A stretch of 64,000 nt of DNA, from assembly GCF_018340385.1 (NCBI RefSeq), contig NC_056607.1:21320023-21384022 (forward strand). The letters are read 5' to 3'. This stretch comes from Cyprinus carpio. Taxonomy: Eukaryota; Chordata; Actinopteri; Cypriniformes; Cyprinidae. Below are positions 37,765 to 48,699 of the stretch, one piece after another. A program made the position numbers and the translations under genes. Positions within the stretch are counted from its first letter, which is position 1. Each line of letters begins with the position of its first letter. The notes beneath the pieces are model-generated. The model ran no database searches and had not been told where the DNA came from. It saw nothing but the letters and a program-made list of their open reading frames with translations.

Positions 37765-40233
37765 ATGTCGGTTACTATTCACTCGACAACCACCAAAGTT
37801 CCCAGAACTATGACCTCAAAGTCCATTATCACCAAGACTCGGGGTAGTTCTGTATTCTCTCCACAGAAAGCCTACAGTGTCTATGGAGGTAATCTGGGAG
37901 GAACCACTCGCATCTCTTCTTACAGAGTTGGTGGTGGTGGAGGATATGGTGGAGGATACGGTTTTGGTGGAGGATACGGAGGAGGATACGGTGGAGGATA
38001 TGGTGGAGGATTCAGCACTGGAATCTTGGTTGGAGGCGACAGTGACCTGGTCCAGCTGAATGAGAAGGCCACCATGCAGAACCTGAATGACCGTCTGGCG
38101 TCCTACCTGGAGAAGGTGCGCTCGCTGGAGGCTGCCAATGCCACTTTGGAGAGGCAGATCCGCGAGTACTATGAGAAGAAGGGGCCGATTGCACAGAGGG
38201 ACTACAGCCACTACTGGAACACCATCAAGGACCTGAAAGACAAGGTACAGTGATGCCTGAATGAATATGCCACATGACTAACAAATTTTTAGTGCACTAA
38301 TCCAGTTGCAGATAATAGAGAATTCTTGCAACCCAATGCATACTGCATTCTCATATAAAAGATTCCAATGTCTGACACATTTGGCATGCAACAATGCAGT
38401 TCTGTAATGAATCCATGCATTAAAAACTGCATATCAATGCTTTTCATTACAGATTAAAAACACTACCATCAACAACGCCAACATCCTCCTGCAGATCGAC
38501 AATGCTAAACTGGCTGCCGATGACTTCAGGATAAAGTAAGTTCTCTTTAGCATCTTAAAAGATCACGTTTCATACATGATTGGTGGGTTTATTCCTCATC
38601 CTGCTTCTACACCAATCAGATACGAGCACGAATTGGTAATGCGGCAGACTGTGGAGGCCGACATCGCTAACCTGCGCCGCTTGCTGGACCAGATGACCCT
38701 GACAAAGGCCGACCTGGAGATGCAGATCGAGAATCTGCAGGATGAGCTGGCGTTTATGAAGAAGAACCATCAGGAGGTTTGTAGTAACTTCCATGTAGTG
38801 TTTTTTTGAACTTGTGAAGCTAATCAAAGACCTGATACTGAAGCCTTGTGGGTTTACAGGAGCTGGCTGCACTGAGGTCACAGCTGACAGGCACAGTAAA
38901 TGTAGAGGTTGATGCTGCTCCTCAGCAAGACCTGAACAAGGTTCTGGAGGAGATTCGTTCTCATTACGAGAACATCATACAGAAACACCGCAGGGAACAG
39001 GAAGACTGGTTTAAAAACAAGGTAAGACTTGCTCTGCTATCGAGATCCCATATTTCACTGAATAATAAACAACCTATTCCAGTACAAGTGACTCTGAAGT
39101 AAAATAAAAATATAGTTTAGCTTATGATATACAGTACTTGAATTCATATTGTCTGCGTTTCTGTTTCTTTTAGACGGCAGGTTTGAACAAAGAAGTGTCC
39201 ATCAGCACAGAGACCATACAAACAACCAAGACACAGATCACAGATCTACGACGCACCTTGCAGGGTCTGGAGATCGAGCTACAGTCTCAACTCAGCATGG
39301 TGAGACACAAGTGGAATGCAGGAAGTTTAGGGGGGAGAGCCGGAGATTACATTATCTGAACCGAGGTTCAGAAAATACATTACTTAAGAGGTCAGGGAAG
39401 TATACCGAAAGATGTACAAGAAACAGATGGAAAAGAGTGTGAGTGTGAGATATGTCAAGAATGCTTTATTTTATAAAGCCCTCCAAATCCCAGGAAGTAG
39501 GTGAGGTACAATGAAAGGAATGAAAAAGCCATTTACAACTGTCTTCAGATCTAAAGGCTCTGTTTGTAGACTTTCACTATGTGTAAAGAATAACAGTTCA
39601 CTCATCATTCATCCAATCCATTTGATTTTCACAAAAATAAATATGTTTCATACGTAGTGACCTTTTTCTGCATGTTCTCATTACTCACACAGAAAGCAGC
39701 ACTGGAGAACTCACTGGCAGACACAGAGGCTAGGTACAGTGCTATGCTAGCAGGCTACCAGAACCAAATCAACATGCTGGAGGCCGAGCTTTGTGAAGTG
39801 CGGGCAAGCATTGAGCAACAGGGACGTGATTACGCCTTGCTGCTGGACATCAAGAGCCGCCTGGAGCAGGAGATCGCCACCTACAGGAGCCTCCTGGAAA
39901 ATCAGGACATCAAGTAAGTCGGTTTCTTTCATTTATCAGAGTTACTGTGTGTCAAAAGCAGTGGCGCTTGGTTCATGTTACATTATTCTGGAATGGTTTC
40001 ACTAATGCATCTTTTCTTTTCCTTTATTCAGGACTCAGATACCAGGTAATTAAAGTCTTTCTTTGCATATTGCGGTGGGTTTGTCTGTCGCAGGTAATGC
40101 ATTGAATGCTGTAAAGTGCTTTTGCATTACTGACTCTCTCTCTCTGTATGCTTAAGGTGGACCTATCACCATCAGCACAGGTGGAACAACAACAACAACA
40201 ACAACAATCCAGAAGACACAGCATACCTTCTAA
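37765..40233 (+). CDS. Type I keratin K4 (8 coding exons, 14-bp micro-exon)
   Basis: Exons are 37765-38244, 38453-38535, 38620-38776, 38860-39021, 39174-39299, 39693-39913, 40032-40045 and 40157-40233, giving 439 residues. The head (1-99) has a Thr/Ser-rich start and repeated GGGYGGGY blocks. The rod runs from EKATMQNLNDRLASYLEKV to the end of exon 6 (TYRSLLENQDIK near 409), where the usual EYRRLLDGE is altered. The tail is short: GGPITIST, a poly-Thr run encoded by an (ACA)n tract, and KTQHTF. The 14-bp exon 7 (encoding TQIP) is required for frame and is conserved in K5. The frame is open upstream as far as 37585, but the ATG at 37765 lies downstream of the TATA box and matches K5. The protein has a single cysteine. 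Confidence 0.92.
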
Positions 40234-40374
40234 ATGCTAAATGCACATCACAATGCTTTATGAGACAATATCTGGACACACACATACATTTGGTTTTGAA
40301 TGCATACTGAGAACAAGCGTTACTGAGAAAAAAAACAGATGATGCTCTTATTTGTGTGTGATAAAACTCTAAAA

Positions 40375-40380
40375 AATAAA
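40375..40380 (+). terminator. Poly(A) signal of K4
   Basis: AATAAA about 142 bases after the K4 stop codon. Confidence 0.7.
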
Positions 40381-42063
40381 GCTACTGTTGTGAATTACTT
40401 TTACATTGTTTTTCTTTATTTGAACACTACAGTATAAAAGGGAATGGTGTCTATTTCACAATGCAAAACAAAATTAAGTTTGAAGTTCATATTCCATCCT
40501 GATATAATATTTAGACTGTAATGTGTTGCCATTACTTGAAAAACTAATTTACAGTAATCACTAGAAAAGAGGCTATGAGGGAAATAAACTGAGTCTCAGT
40601 CTTCCCAGTGTTATTCATGGGTTCCTTCCATAACAGCCTCACAACAATAGTGTATATGTTGCTTGGCAACAGATCCATCAAAAAAGCGGTGAAGGGAAGG
40701 TCATAACAGCTGGCTGGCTATTGACTTCCCCTTTATCAGTAAACATCTTTGACCCTCATAAACAATTGCAATTGTGTAAACTGGATAAAAGAAAATTTAG
40801 TCTATAAATAGAGGACAATATGTACAGAAGAGAAAGGGAGACATGTACGTACAGTACAACCCCCCCCCCCTTTTTTTGGATGAATGAAAGTGTTATTGGC
40901 TTGTATTTCCATGTATTAAGGACAAATTTGTTCTACGCTTACGTTTACGTGATTTGCAGGATGTAACAGGTCACCAGTAATCTTCAAAAAGAGACAAGAA
41001 CAAAATACTTAGTGAAATGTAGAGTGAAAATAGAACAAAACTAACGCTCAACTGCGTCTCTACATGAAAGCAGACTCATTTGCAGACAGGTGTGGCATTA
41101 TTTTTGTTCAGATGCGGACTGATGAGACAAGCTTTTTTAGATTGGTTCCAGTCCTGTTGACTTCAGGGAATGCTATCAATCAGAAATAAAATTGTGGTAC
41201 AGTTTCAGAACAAGTTGCTGCAATCAGAGGTTGTCGACTGGGTGTGGTACGGCATTTTCACCAAAAACTTGCAGTGGTGGTGCAGTGTTGTAATGCTCAA
41301 TGTGTTCTGTGATATTGTTAAATTGTTTATAATATAATGAAATCTTCCATTTGAAAACCTAAAAAGACCTGTCCAGAAACAGTTTTCACTGACTCACTGA
41401 CAGTTTGTTTCTGCCACACTGACTCGTGTGGCATGATGCATTTATACTGGGATCACAATCACAGGAAACATCGTATCACACTTTAATGTTGAATGTTGAT
41501 TCTCATGCAGAGACGGCAGTGAAAAAAGAGACGTGCTAATTCATGGATATTGTAGATTGCAGTCCATTGTAGACTAAAGTTTAAATTAATTACTTTGTTA
41601 GTGTACATTGCTAGTCTTGAGGTGAGCAATTAAACCATGCAAGTTATTCCACTGTTGTGGTAATCTTTAATCAAATCTGAACATTTGTTTCCGCTCTGGA
41701 ATTGCATTCTTGCTTATGTAATAAATACAAAACTAGAGCTAAACTAAAACTAAAATGAGACATTAGTAAATAGTATAGTGAATAAATGAAATAATCATAA
41801 CTAAAGGACATATAAAAGCACGGATTTCTGTACATTTTGAAATAAGGTGCATTAAAAGTGAATAAATTAATATTTCAATTAAAAATGTGTCTTCATGTAC
41901 TATTCAATAAAATTCTAGTGCATTTAATCTGTTAAATAATGGCAGAGTGAGCGAGTTTTTGGATATGGTTAGATTAAACTTAGTTAAGTGAATAAAGTAC
42001 TGCATTTCAGCTATCGTTTTTATCCTTGCTTCTAGAAAATCCTCAATCTATATGTTTTCTAAC

Positions 42064-42260
42064 AGCTGCTTGTCAAGTCACCTTTATTAATACAGCGCTT
42101 TTAACAATACAGATTGTGTCAAAGCAGCTTTACAGTATTAAATAGGAAAATATTGTGTCAATAATCCAAAAGGACAATAGTAAACACTCAGTTTTAGTTA
42201 AGGACAGTTCATCTTAGCCATCCTTGTGGCCGTAAACATTTCATTTTAATGTAGCTTTAA
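42064..42260. repeat. Retroposon-tail repeat ('gtcaagtcacctttatt')
   Basis: The motif 'gtcaagtcacctttatta...cagcgctttt...caaagcagctttacag' recurs in diverged form at 44003-44110 ('agtcacctttgtgtttatta...caaagcagcttcacag'). A shorter relative lies at 33885-33960. These look like fish SINE or LINE 3' ends. Confidence 0.5.
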
Positions 42261-42739
42261 GCACTATGCATTGTTAAAGTTTAACAATGTTTAAAAGTTT
42301 AAAGTTTGATTTTTTTATATTGTGAATGTGAAAGAGGAGAGAGTATGGAATTTGGAAGTTGGATATGTATAATGTATGGGGGTGGGTTTTAAATTTCCTC
42401 GAACAGTTGGGGGGGACAATAAACATAAAATTATACAAAGAGCCATTTTTGAAGGGGACACAAATAATACAGCTAAAATTGTTCTTGTAAGGACAAGTAC
42501 ACACAGCCTACTACTATTAGTGCAGCAGGGAGACTACTTAGACAACTTCAAGCTGTTGTGGTTGTGTTCATTGTAGACAATACCATTCATCATGCATGCA
42601 GGTAACGTTATTATTGCTAACATAGTGGTGTCATCAAAAAATACATTGGCATAATCTGTATTAAAGAGAAATAATCACTTCATCCGATGTTTTGTGAATA
42701 AAGCCTTGACAGTCGAGTTCCAAAACTATTGACTTTGTT

Positions 42740-42970
42740 CTCGCTCACCAGTCTTCACAACAAAACCCTCCCAATTGCTACTCAAAATTTGCCCAATCAC
42801 GTTTAGAGGGGGGTTCCCTGGTAAAAATCGCAAACCAGGGGGTAAAATACACGTTTTTTGGTGGGGTTCCTCCAGCAAAACTCGTATTCACATCATGTTA
42901 TTGGGGTTGCTTCAACCCACAGCAACAGTAGTAGCCCAGTTCCGCGGGAAAATCACGCGACTCTGCAACT
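42740..42970. repeat. Repeat with 'ggggttccctggtaaaaatcgc' words
   Basis: Two internal variants ('ggggggttccctggtaaaaatcgc' and 'ggtggggttcctccagcaaaactcg') suggest a duplicated module of a dispersed element. The overlapping 65-codon frame is not protein-like. Confidence 0.35.
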
Positions 42971-43295
42971 GAGGTGATGTAAAAGAGGAAAGCAGGCATT
43001 TGCACCGAAGCACTGTGAGGCAGGGGAGGGGGAGACTAAAAATCTTTCTAAACCTAATAAGAATTTTTTTTTGTGTTTTTTTTGTTTTTTTTATTACTTG
43101 GATTATTTAAAGTATAAAACATTGTTATTTGCAATACACAGCATGGTTTTTAATCATATTTTTAGGGGGGACAACCCTCAGATTTCCAGCTATGGCTGCA
43201 AGACAACATTCTGAAACAAATACATGGATATGAATGAATCATGAGTAAATTGAATATCATTGGTAACCCCATTTTTTGTCTTTCTCTCTCTTAAG

Positions 43296-43457
43296 GAAAA
43301 TGATGCCAGGCGGTTACGTGCCATACAAAAAACAAAGGAAGAGGAAGCTAAAATCAAAGAGAAAGAAGAGAACATTAAGAAACTAATGACACAGTATGAA
43401 GCCCTGCAGGCACAAAAAGAGCAACTGGACCAGCGTAAAATACTGGCCAAACTGTAA
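43296..43457 (+). pseudogene. Orphan coiled-coil exon (DUF4200-like fragment)
   Basis: A strong acceptor (tctttctctctcttaag) precedes 53 codons and a stop: ENDARRLRAIQKTKEEEA ... YEALQAQKEQLDQRKI. The Lys/Glu heptads and the KENDARR-type start resemble the DUF4200 coiled-coil region of cilia/flagella proteins (CFAP73, CFAP100 and CCDC42 relatives), but I cannot name the parent. No other exon of such a gene is visible within several kilobases and the frame stops mid-coil. It may be a relic of a lost or rearranged gene, or the last exon of a gene with a very distant 5' part. Confidence 0.4.
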
Positions 43458-44242
43458 TTTTCCCTCAAGATCCGGAAACATTTTCAGCTTGTGAGAGCTA
43501 TAGTTGAAGATCGATGTCAGGTGGAACTGAAGTAGATGACAGGCAGCAGAGATCAAGATCCAAGCTCTAAAGATGTACACTAAAAACAGGAGGATGCATT
43601 AAAACATTGGATTGAGAAGTGCATAATAAATATATCTAACAATATCTAGAATAATTAAAGAAATGTAATAATTCTAACAAACATAAGCCTTGTTACATTT
43701 AAACCTTCTATTAAATGTGTATCAATAATGTAATCATTTAAATAATAAAATATATATATTTTTCATTTCTTTCAGTATGTATTTAAAAAAAAATACATTG
43801 TGTAATGTATAAGGTAATCAGTTTCTGCACCTTGAATAAATATCTGTAAAATTTAAATAATTAAAAAATGTAAAAAATAAATTAATGTTTTTTTTTCATG
43901 GTAAAAATAGAATCATAACAGTCATGCAGTTGAGATTTGCCATTTTAAGTGTATCACTTAATGTGCTCATGTTGCAATAAAGTAATGATGCAATTTCCTG
44001 CACATCCTAAAGTCACCTTTGTGTTTATTACAGATCTTTATACAGTACAGATTGTTTCAAAGCAGCTTCACAGTTTTAAACAGAAACGTAACAGAATCAA
44101 TTATGCAAACTTCAAAAATGAGTCAAAACCAAAAGCAGCTGTTATGGAGATTAAATGATGAATAATTAAGACTTAAATTTTTATTAACACTAACATTTTT
44201 GTCATAATTTGTTTTTATGAAATTAAAAAGTTATTTAAGAAA

Positions 44243-44515
44243 ATGTCTGGGTCTCGCTGAGGCTGCGCTGCAGTGTCTCTTTACAGACTGGGTCCCACTA
44301 CTGATCGAGAGGGGGGCTCTGAACTGAGCCGGTTCACCCCTCCTTAGACGACCTGGTGGTCCTGAGCTCTCCCAGGAGCACAATATCGATACCGAACCTA
44401 GAGCGGACACCTGATCGACAAAGTCCACTGCAGCCCAGAAGCCCTAAACTCAAGCAATCCGTCAGCCTCAGCCTCCCAGTAGCTTGGATTACAGGCGCCG
44501 CCACTGAACCCTTCG
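44243..44515 (-). pseudogene. 7SL (SRP) RNA pseudogene
   Basis: Read on the minus strand, this follows vertebrate 7SL RNA from end to end. The 5' Alu domain (GCCTGTAATCCAAGCTACTG, GGAGGCTGAGGCT, TTGCTTGAG) is followed by the S domain (GGTGTCCGC, GGACCACCAGGT, CTAAGGAGGGGTGAACCGG, GATCAGTAGTGGGA) and the 3' Alu strand (GCAGCCTCAGCGAGACCCAGAC) before TTTT. About 20 bases are missing between GAACCGGC and GATCAGTAG. There the functional RNA has the helix 8 tip (GGAAAC and GGAGCAGG) that binds SRP54. Length is about 272 against the usual 300 or so. The loss argues for a retroposed pseudogene. It also explains the Alu-like look of 44470-44500. Confidence 0.85.
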
Positions 44516-44518
44516 AGC

Positions 44519-44580
44519 CAAGAGTATCAGCGCTGCTCTCAACCTGCTGCTCACAGCGCACTCTAGTGCACATAAACACA
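44519..44580. repeat. Short dispersed repeat, copy 1
   Basis: 'aagagtatcagcgctgctct' followed by 'caacctgctgc', then '..ctctagtgcacataaac', recurs at 49083-49142 with only a few differences. The first copy lies directly beside the 5' end of the 7SL pseudogene. Confidence 0.7.
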
Positions 44581-44778
44581 ACACTAACTCTCTCTGCCTC
44601 TGATTCAGATATAGAATAAAGAAACTTTCTTAGATAGGACACTAAGAAAATAGACGTTTTACTCCTCTAAATAATTTAAAATAAACCATTTAATTTATAC
44701 ATTTAATGCACGTTTTGTGACAAACTTGCCCACAAAAGTGGAATCTTTCGTACTTTTTCCTCATGTTTTTGTCTAAAT

Positions 44779-45298
44779 CAGTGCTTCCCAAATGGTGAAC
44801 GTGATTTCCCCAGGTACATCATGTTCCTGGATCAACATCCTTGTTGATCCCTGAACAACATTTCAATCAACCAATCAGAACTGAGGGACAAGTTTTCAAG
44901 AAATGTCAGTTTTAGGCTTACAATCAGGATTAGGTGCTTCTACACCCTTGTTATTCACCTATCATTTCCCTCTGATTTTAGGAATAAATTATGGGTAGGA
45001 TTAGGTTTAGGGGTAGGGATTGGGTTAGGTCTATATTTTTGAACAGTAATGTTGATCCAGGATCAACAAAAGATGTTGATCCAGGAACATGTCTTGGCAA
45101 AATCACGGTGACCCTTCCCAAACCTGTCCTGGAGGCCCCCCTGCCCTGCACATTTTTTATGTCTCCCTAATCAGACACACCCAATTTAGTTCTTGCGGTC
45201 TCTAATAAGCTGATGAATGGAATCAGATGTGTTAGATAAGGGAGACATACGAAAGGTGCAGGGCAGGGAGGCCTCCAGGACAGGCTTGGGAAACACTG
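44779..45298. mobile_element. Palindromic MITE hosting another MITE
   Basis: The left end 'cagtgcttcccaaa' continues after the insert as 'cctgtcctggaggcc', and the right end reads the inverse ('ggcctccaggacaggcttgg' then 'gaaacactg'). The original element is about 190 bp. It is split in its left arm by a 321-bp insertion at 44793-45113. Confidence 0.8.
44793..45113. mobile_element. MITE (copy B), nested
   Basis: Flanked by 9-bp duplications CTTCCCAAA (44784-44792 and 45114-45122). It starts TGGTGAACGTGATTTCCCC, ends with the complement of GGTCACCGTGATTTTGCC, and shares its body with copy A at 16083-16384. Non-coding. Confidence 0.8.
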
Positions 45299-45896
45299 GT
45301 CTACATGCTAAATAAATATTAAAATATTGCACACATGCAAAATACACAATACATAAAATAAAATAAAATAACCAAACTGTGCATGCAATTACTCAAGCTG
45401 ATCCGTGTGACCTGTAAAAGGGAGGTGAAACTGCCACAGATGATCTCACATCACCTCAGGGAGTTACCTGTCTGCCAAATCCTTCTTTATTATGATGAAA
45501 ATGGTGAATTTATAAAATCTACAACCTTGCATGACCAGCTCAGACAAATTTTCGGCACCGTACTGTCGAAGAGATTTCCTCCATTGGCACAGCACACTGG
45601 TACATGCACATAAACACACGCACACAACTTGCATACACACAGTGTGTGTCACAAGCCTAATTATTTTACTCTACTCCCTTCATTGTAGTCTTGAGGGTGA
45701 GTACTTCTCATGAGTTCATTCGGTTAACACATAAATTCATTAGCTTCCTCACCAGGGTGGAACCTGAACACTGGTCATTAAGATTCATCTCTGCTGGTGG
45801 TGACAGGTGGGACTGACACACATACACTCTCCCACACACACCCTACCCTCCCTCACCCACCCACAAAGTGCAGGAGCCGCCCTGGATCTGCATCTC

Positions 45897-45904
45897 TATA
45901 AGAG
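45897..45904 (+). promoter_or_regulatory. TATA box of keratin K5
   Basis: TATAAGAG in 'catctctataagagg', 100 bases before the start codon. The block is nearly identical to the K4 promoter. Confidence 0.75.
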
Positions 45905-45996
45905 GTCAGAGCTGGGCACAAAGGTACCATCCTCATCTGGACAACTCTCTCAACGGTTTCCTCTCTGGGTTCATCTCATCTCCTTATCCATCTACC

Positions 45997-48492
45997 ATGT
46001 CGGCCTCTGTTTGCGTTACGTCCTTCAAAGGACCTAAGACCGTGACCTCAAAGTCCATCATCACCAAGAGTCGGTGTGGTTCCATGGTCTTTCCACAGAA
46101 AGCCTACAGCGTGTATGGATGTGGTTTAGGTGGAAGCACCCGCATCTCTTCCTCCTCGCTGCAATACAGACCTGGAGGATATGGTGGAGGATATGGTTTT
46201 GGTGGAAGATACGGTTATGGTGGTGGATACGGTGGAGGTTATAGCGGAGGATATGCACCAGGCATACTGCCTGGAGGCTGCGTTGTAAATGACTTCCAGC
46301 TGAATGAGAAGGCCACCATGCAGAACCTGAACGACCGTCTGGCGTCCTACCTGGAGAAGGTGCGCTCGCTGGAGGCTGCCAATGCCATCCTGGAGAGGCA
46401 GATCCGCGAGTACTATGAGAAGAAAGGGCCGATCTGCCAGAGAGACTACAGCTGCTACTGGAACACCATCAAGGACCTGAAGGACAAGGTATGTCAGTGA
46501 TGCCTGAACAAATATGAAACATTACTAGCACTTTCTAGAGCAAAGATGTTCTTTTGGATATAGCAGCTAAAAAAGAGACTTACTTTCTCAGAGTTTGATG
46601 ATAGCCTATGTCCATATAAAGCAAGTCTCCATATGTGTTTTCATGTATTAAATACTCTACATTTCAGATTAAAAACGCTACCATCCACAATGCCAACATC
46701 ATCCTGCAGATCGACAACGCTAAACTGGCTGCTGATGACTTCAGGATCAAGTAAGTTACATAGCGTTGACCCCAATCTTGTGAACTTTGATACAACCAGT
46801 TTGATGCATAAAATATTCAGCACAACTGTTTTCAGCATTGAGCAGCAAATAAGCATATATGAATGATTTGTGAAGGATCATGTGACACTGAAGACTGAAG
46901 TAATGGCTGCTAAAATAAATCAGCGTTGACATTGCAGAAATAGGCCTACGTTCGTTTTAAAACATATTGCAATATGACAGTTTTACTGTATTTTTGGTCA
47001 AATAAATGCAGTTTCGGTAAGCATAAGAAACTTCTTGCAAAATGTTAAAAAACGTACTGGTTCCAATCTTTTGAACAGTAGTGCATGTGTGTATTTATGA
47101 CATTGGTTGTGTTTAAATAATGATTCCCTATGTCAATCAGATATGAGCATGAGGTGGTGATGCGGCAGTCTGTGGAGGCCGACGTTGCTAACCTGCGCCA
47201 CTTACTGAACCAGACAAACATGGGAAGAGGCGACCTGGAGATGCAGATCAATTGTCTGGAGGAAGAGCTGGCATTTATGAAGAACAACCACCAGGACGTG
47301 TGTAGTGGTTTTCTGATAGATCATCTATGTAGAAGTGATCCTAAATTTGGAGTATTACATTATATTATATTATACTGTGGCATTGCAGGAGCTGGCTGCA
47401 CTGAGGTCACAGCTGACAGGCACAGTGAACGTAGAGGTTGATGCGGCTCCTCAGCAAGACCTGAACAAGGTTCTGGACGAAATTCGTGCTCATTACGAGA
47501 ACATCATACAGAAACACCGCAGGGAACAGGAAGAATGGTTCAAAGACAAGGTAAGACATCTTCTTTCTCCCTTAGTCTAAATCTGAATTCTACTTTGCTA
47601 TCAAGATTTCAGTGAATAATAAACCACATATTCCTGAATGTCACTTGTAGTAGTGTCTGGATAGTGATATAGTGTTTTTGTCTTTTGTTTAGACGGCAGG
47701 GTTGAACCTAGAGGTGGTCATCAGCACAGAGACCATACAAACGTCCAGATCGCAGATCACAGAGCTGCGAAACACCTTACAGAGTCTGGAGATCGAGCTA
47801 CAGTCTCAACTCAGCATGGTGAGACACAAGTGGAATGTAAAGCGAGATTAGATCGATAATCTGAACCAGAGGCAGGAAAATATAACGCAAGGCTCAAAAC
47901 AAGCAGGGCAACGGTGCTTTATTATGTTTTTGTGCATGTTCTCAAACAGAAAGCGGCACTGGAGAACTCACTGGCAGAAACAGAGGCTAGGTACAGCGCT
48001 ATGCTAGCAGGCTACCAGAACCAAATCAACATGCTGGAGGCCGAGCTTTGTCAAGTGCGGGCAAGCATTGAGCAACAGGGACGTGATTACGCCTTGCTGC
48101 TGGACATCAAGAGCCGCCTGGAGCAGGAGATCGCCACCTACAGGTGCCTCCTGGAAAATCAGGACATCAAGTAAGTTTTTTTTTAAAGTTAAAATCAGCG
48201 GAGCATGGATTATGTTATATTATTTTGTCCAGGCTTCACTAATTAATTTTTTCTCCCTCTTACTCTTCCAGGACCCAAATTCCAGGTAATTGAAGTCTCT
48301 CTTTGTATTTTCTGGTATGGCGGCCAGTGTATGTTGTACATTACACATTAATAACTCTTTCCCTCTTGTCCTTCAGGATCAACTATTGTGATCTCAGGTG
48401 GATCTCAATCCTCTGGTGGTTCTCACACCATCACAACTGGTGGACCAGTCCAAATCAAGCAAACCACCACCACTTCACACCAAATTTACTAA
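45997..48492 (+). CDS. Type I keratin K5, cysteine-rich tandem paralog of K4
   Basis: Exons are 45997-46488, 46668-46750, 47141-47297, 47389-47550, 47693-47818, 47950-48170, 48272-48285 and 48377-48492, giving 456 residues. Structure and exon phases match K4 exactly, including the 14-bp exon 7. The head (1-103) has GGYGGGYGFGG repeats. The rod runs EKATMQNLNDRLASYLEKV to TYRCLLENQDIK. The tail is Ser/Gly/Thr-rich and ends TTTTSHQIY. K5 has nine cysteines against one in K4: four in the head, two in linker L1 (ICQRDYSC), and three in the rod (INCLEEE, ELCQVR, YRCLL). The donor after exon 3 is GTGTGT with NNHQD at the junction, where the paralogs have NHEE or NHQE. The extra cysteines suggest disulphide cross-linking; that is an inference. 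Confidence 0.92.
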
Positions 48493-48667
48493 AGTCACAG
48501 CATGCCGCTTTGTGAGACAGTATTCAAACTCATGCAGACATTTATTTTTAAATGAGTGTTGATACACAGTTTGTGACATGACAAGAAACAAGGAAATGTG
48601 TTACTAATTAAACATCGAAAGACACTTACTGTTATGTTGTTGTATGTGAGAAAAACCTGTCTCTGAA

Positions 48668-48673
48668 AATAAA
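48668..48673 (+). terminator. Poly(A) signal of K5
   Basis: AATAAA about 175 bases after the K5 stop codon. Confidence 0.7.
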
Positions 48674-48699
48674 ACGGCTGTCAAGAAATATATGTTATG

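Larger units (their letters stand above)
40381..45890. other. Intergenic region K4-K5
   Basis: No complete host gene. This interval holds tail-like repeats (42064-42260, 44003-44110), a repeat at about 42740-42970, an isolated coiled-coil exon (43296-43457), a 7SL RNA pseudogene (44243-44515) and a nested pair of MITEs (44779-45298). The remainder is AT-rich with no identifiable signal. Confidence 0.6.

Noticed and set aside
44470..44500. Primate Alu contamination (the string 'ctcagcctcccagtagct')
   Set aside because: The match extends through the S domain of 7SL RNA on both sides, so it is a diverged fish 7SL copy and not an Alu, which lacks the S domain.
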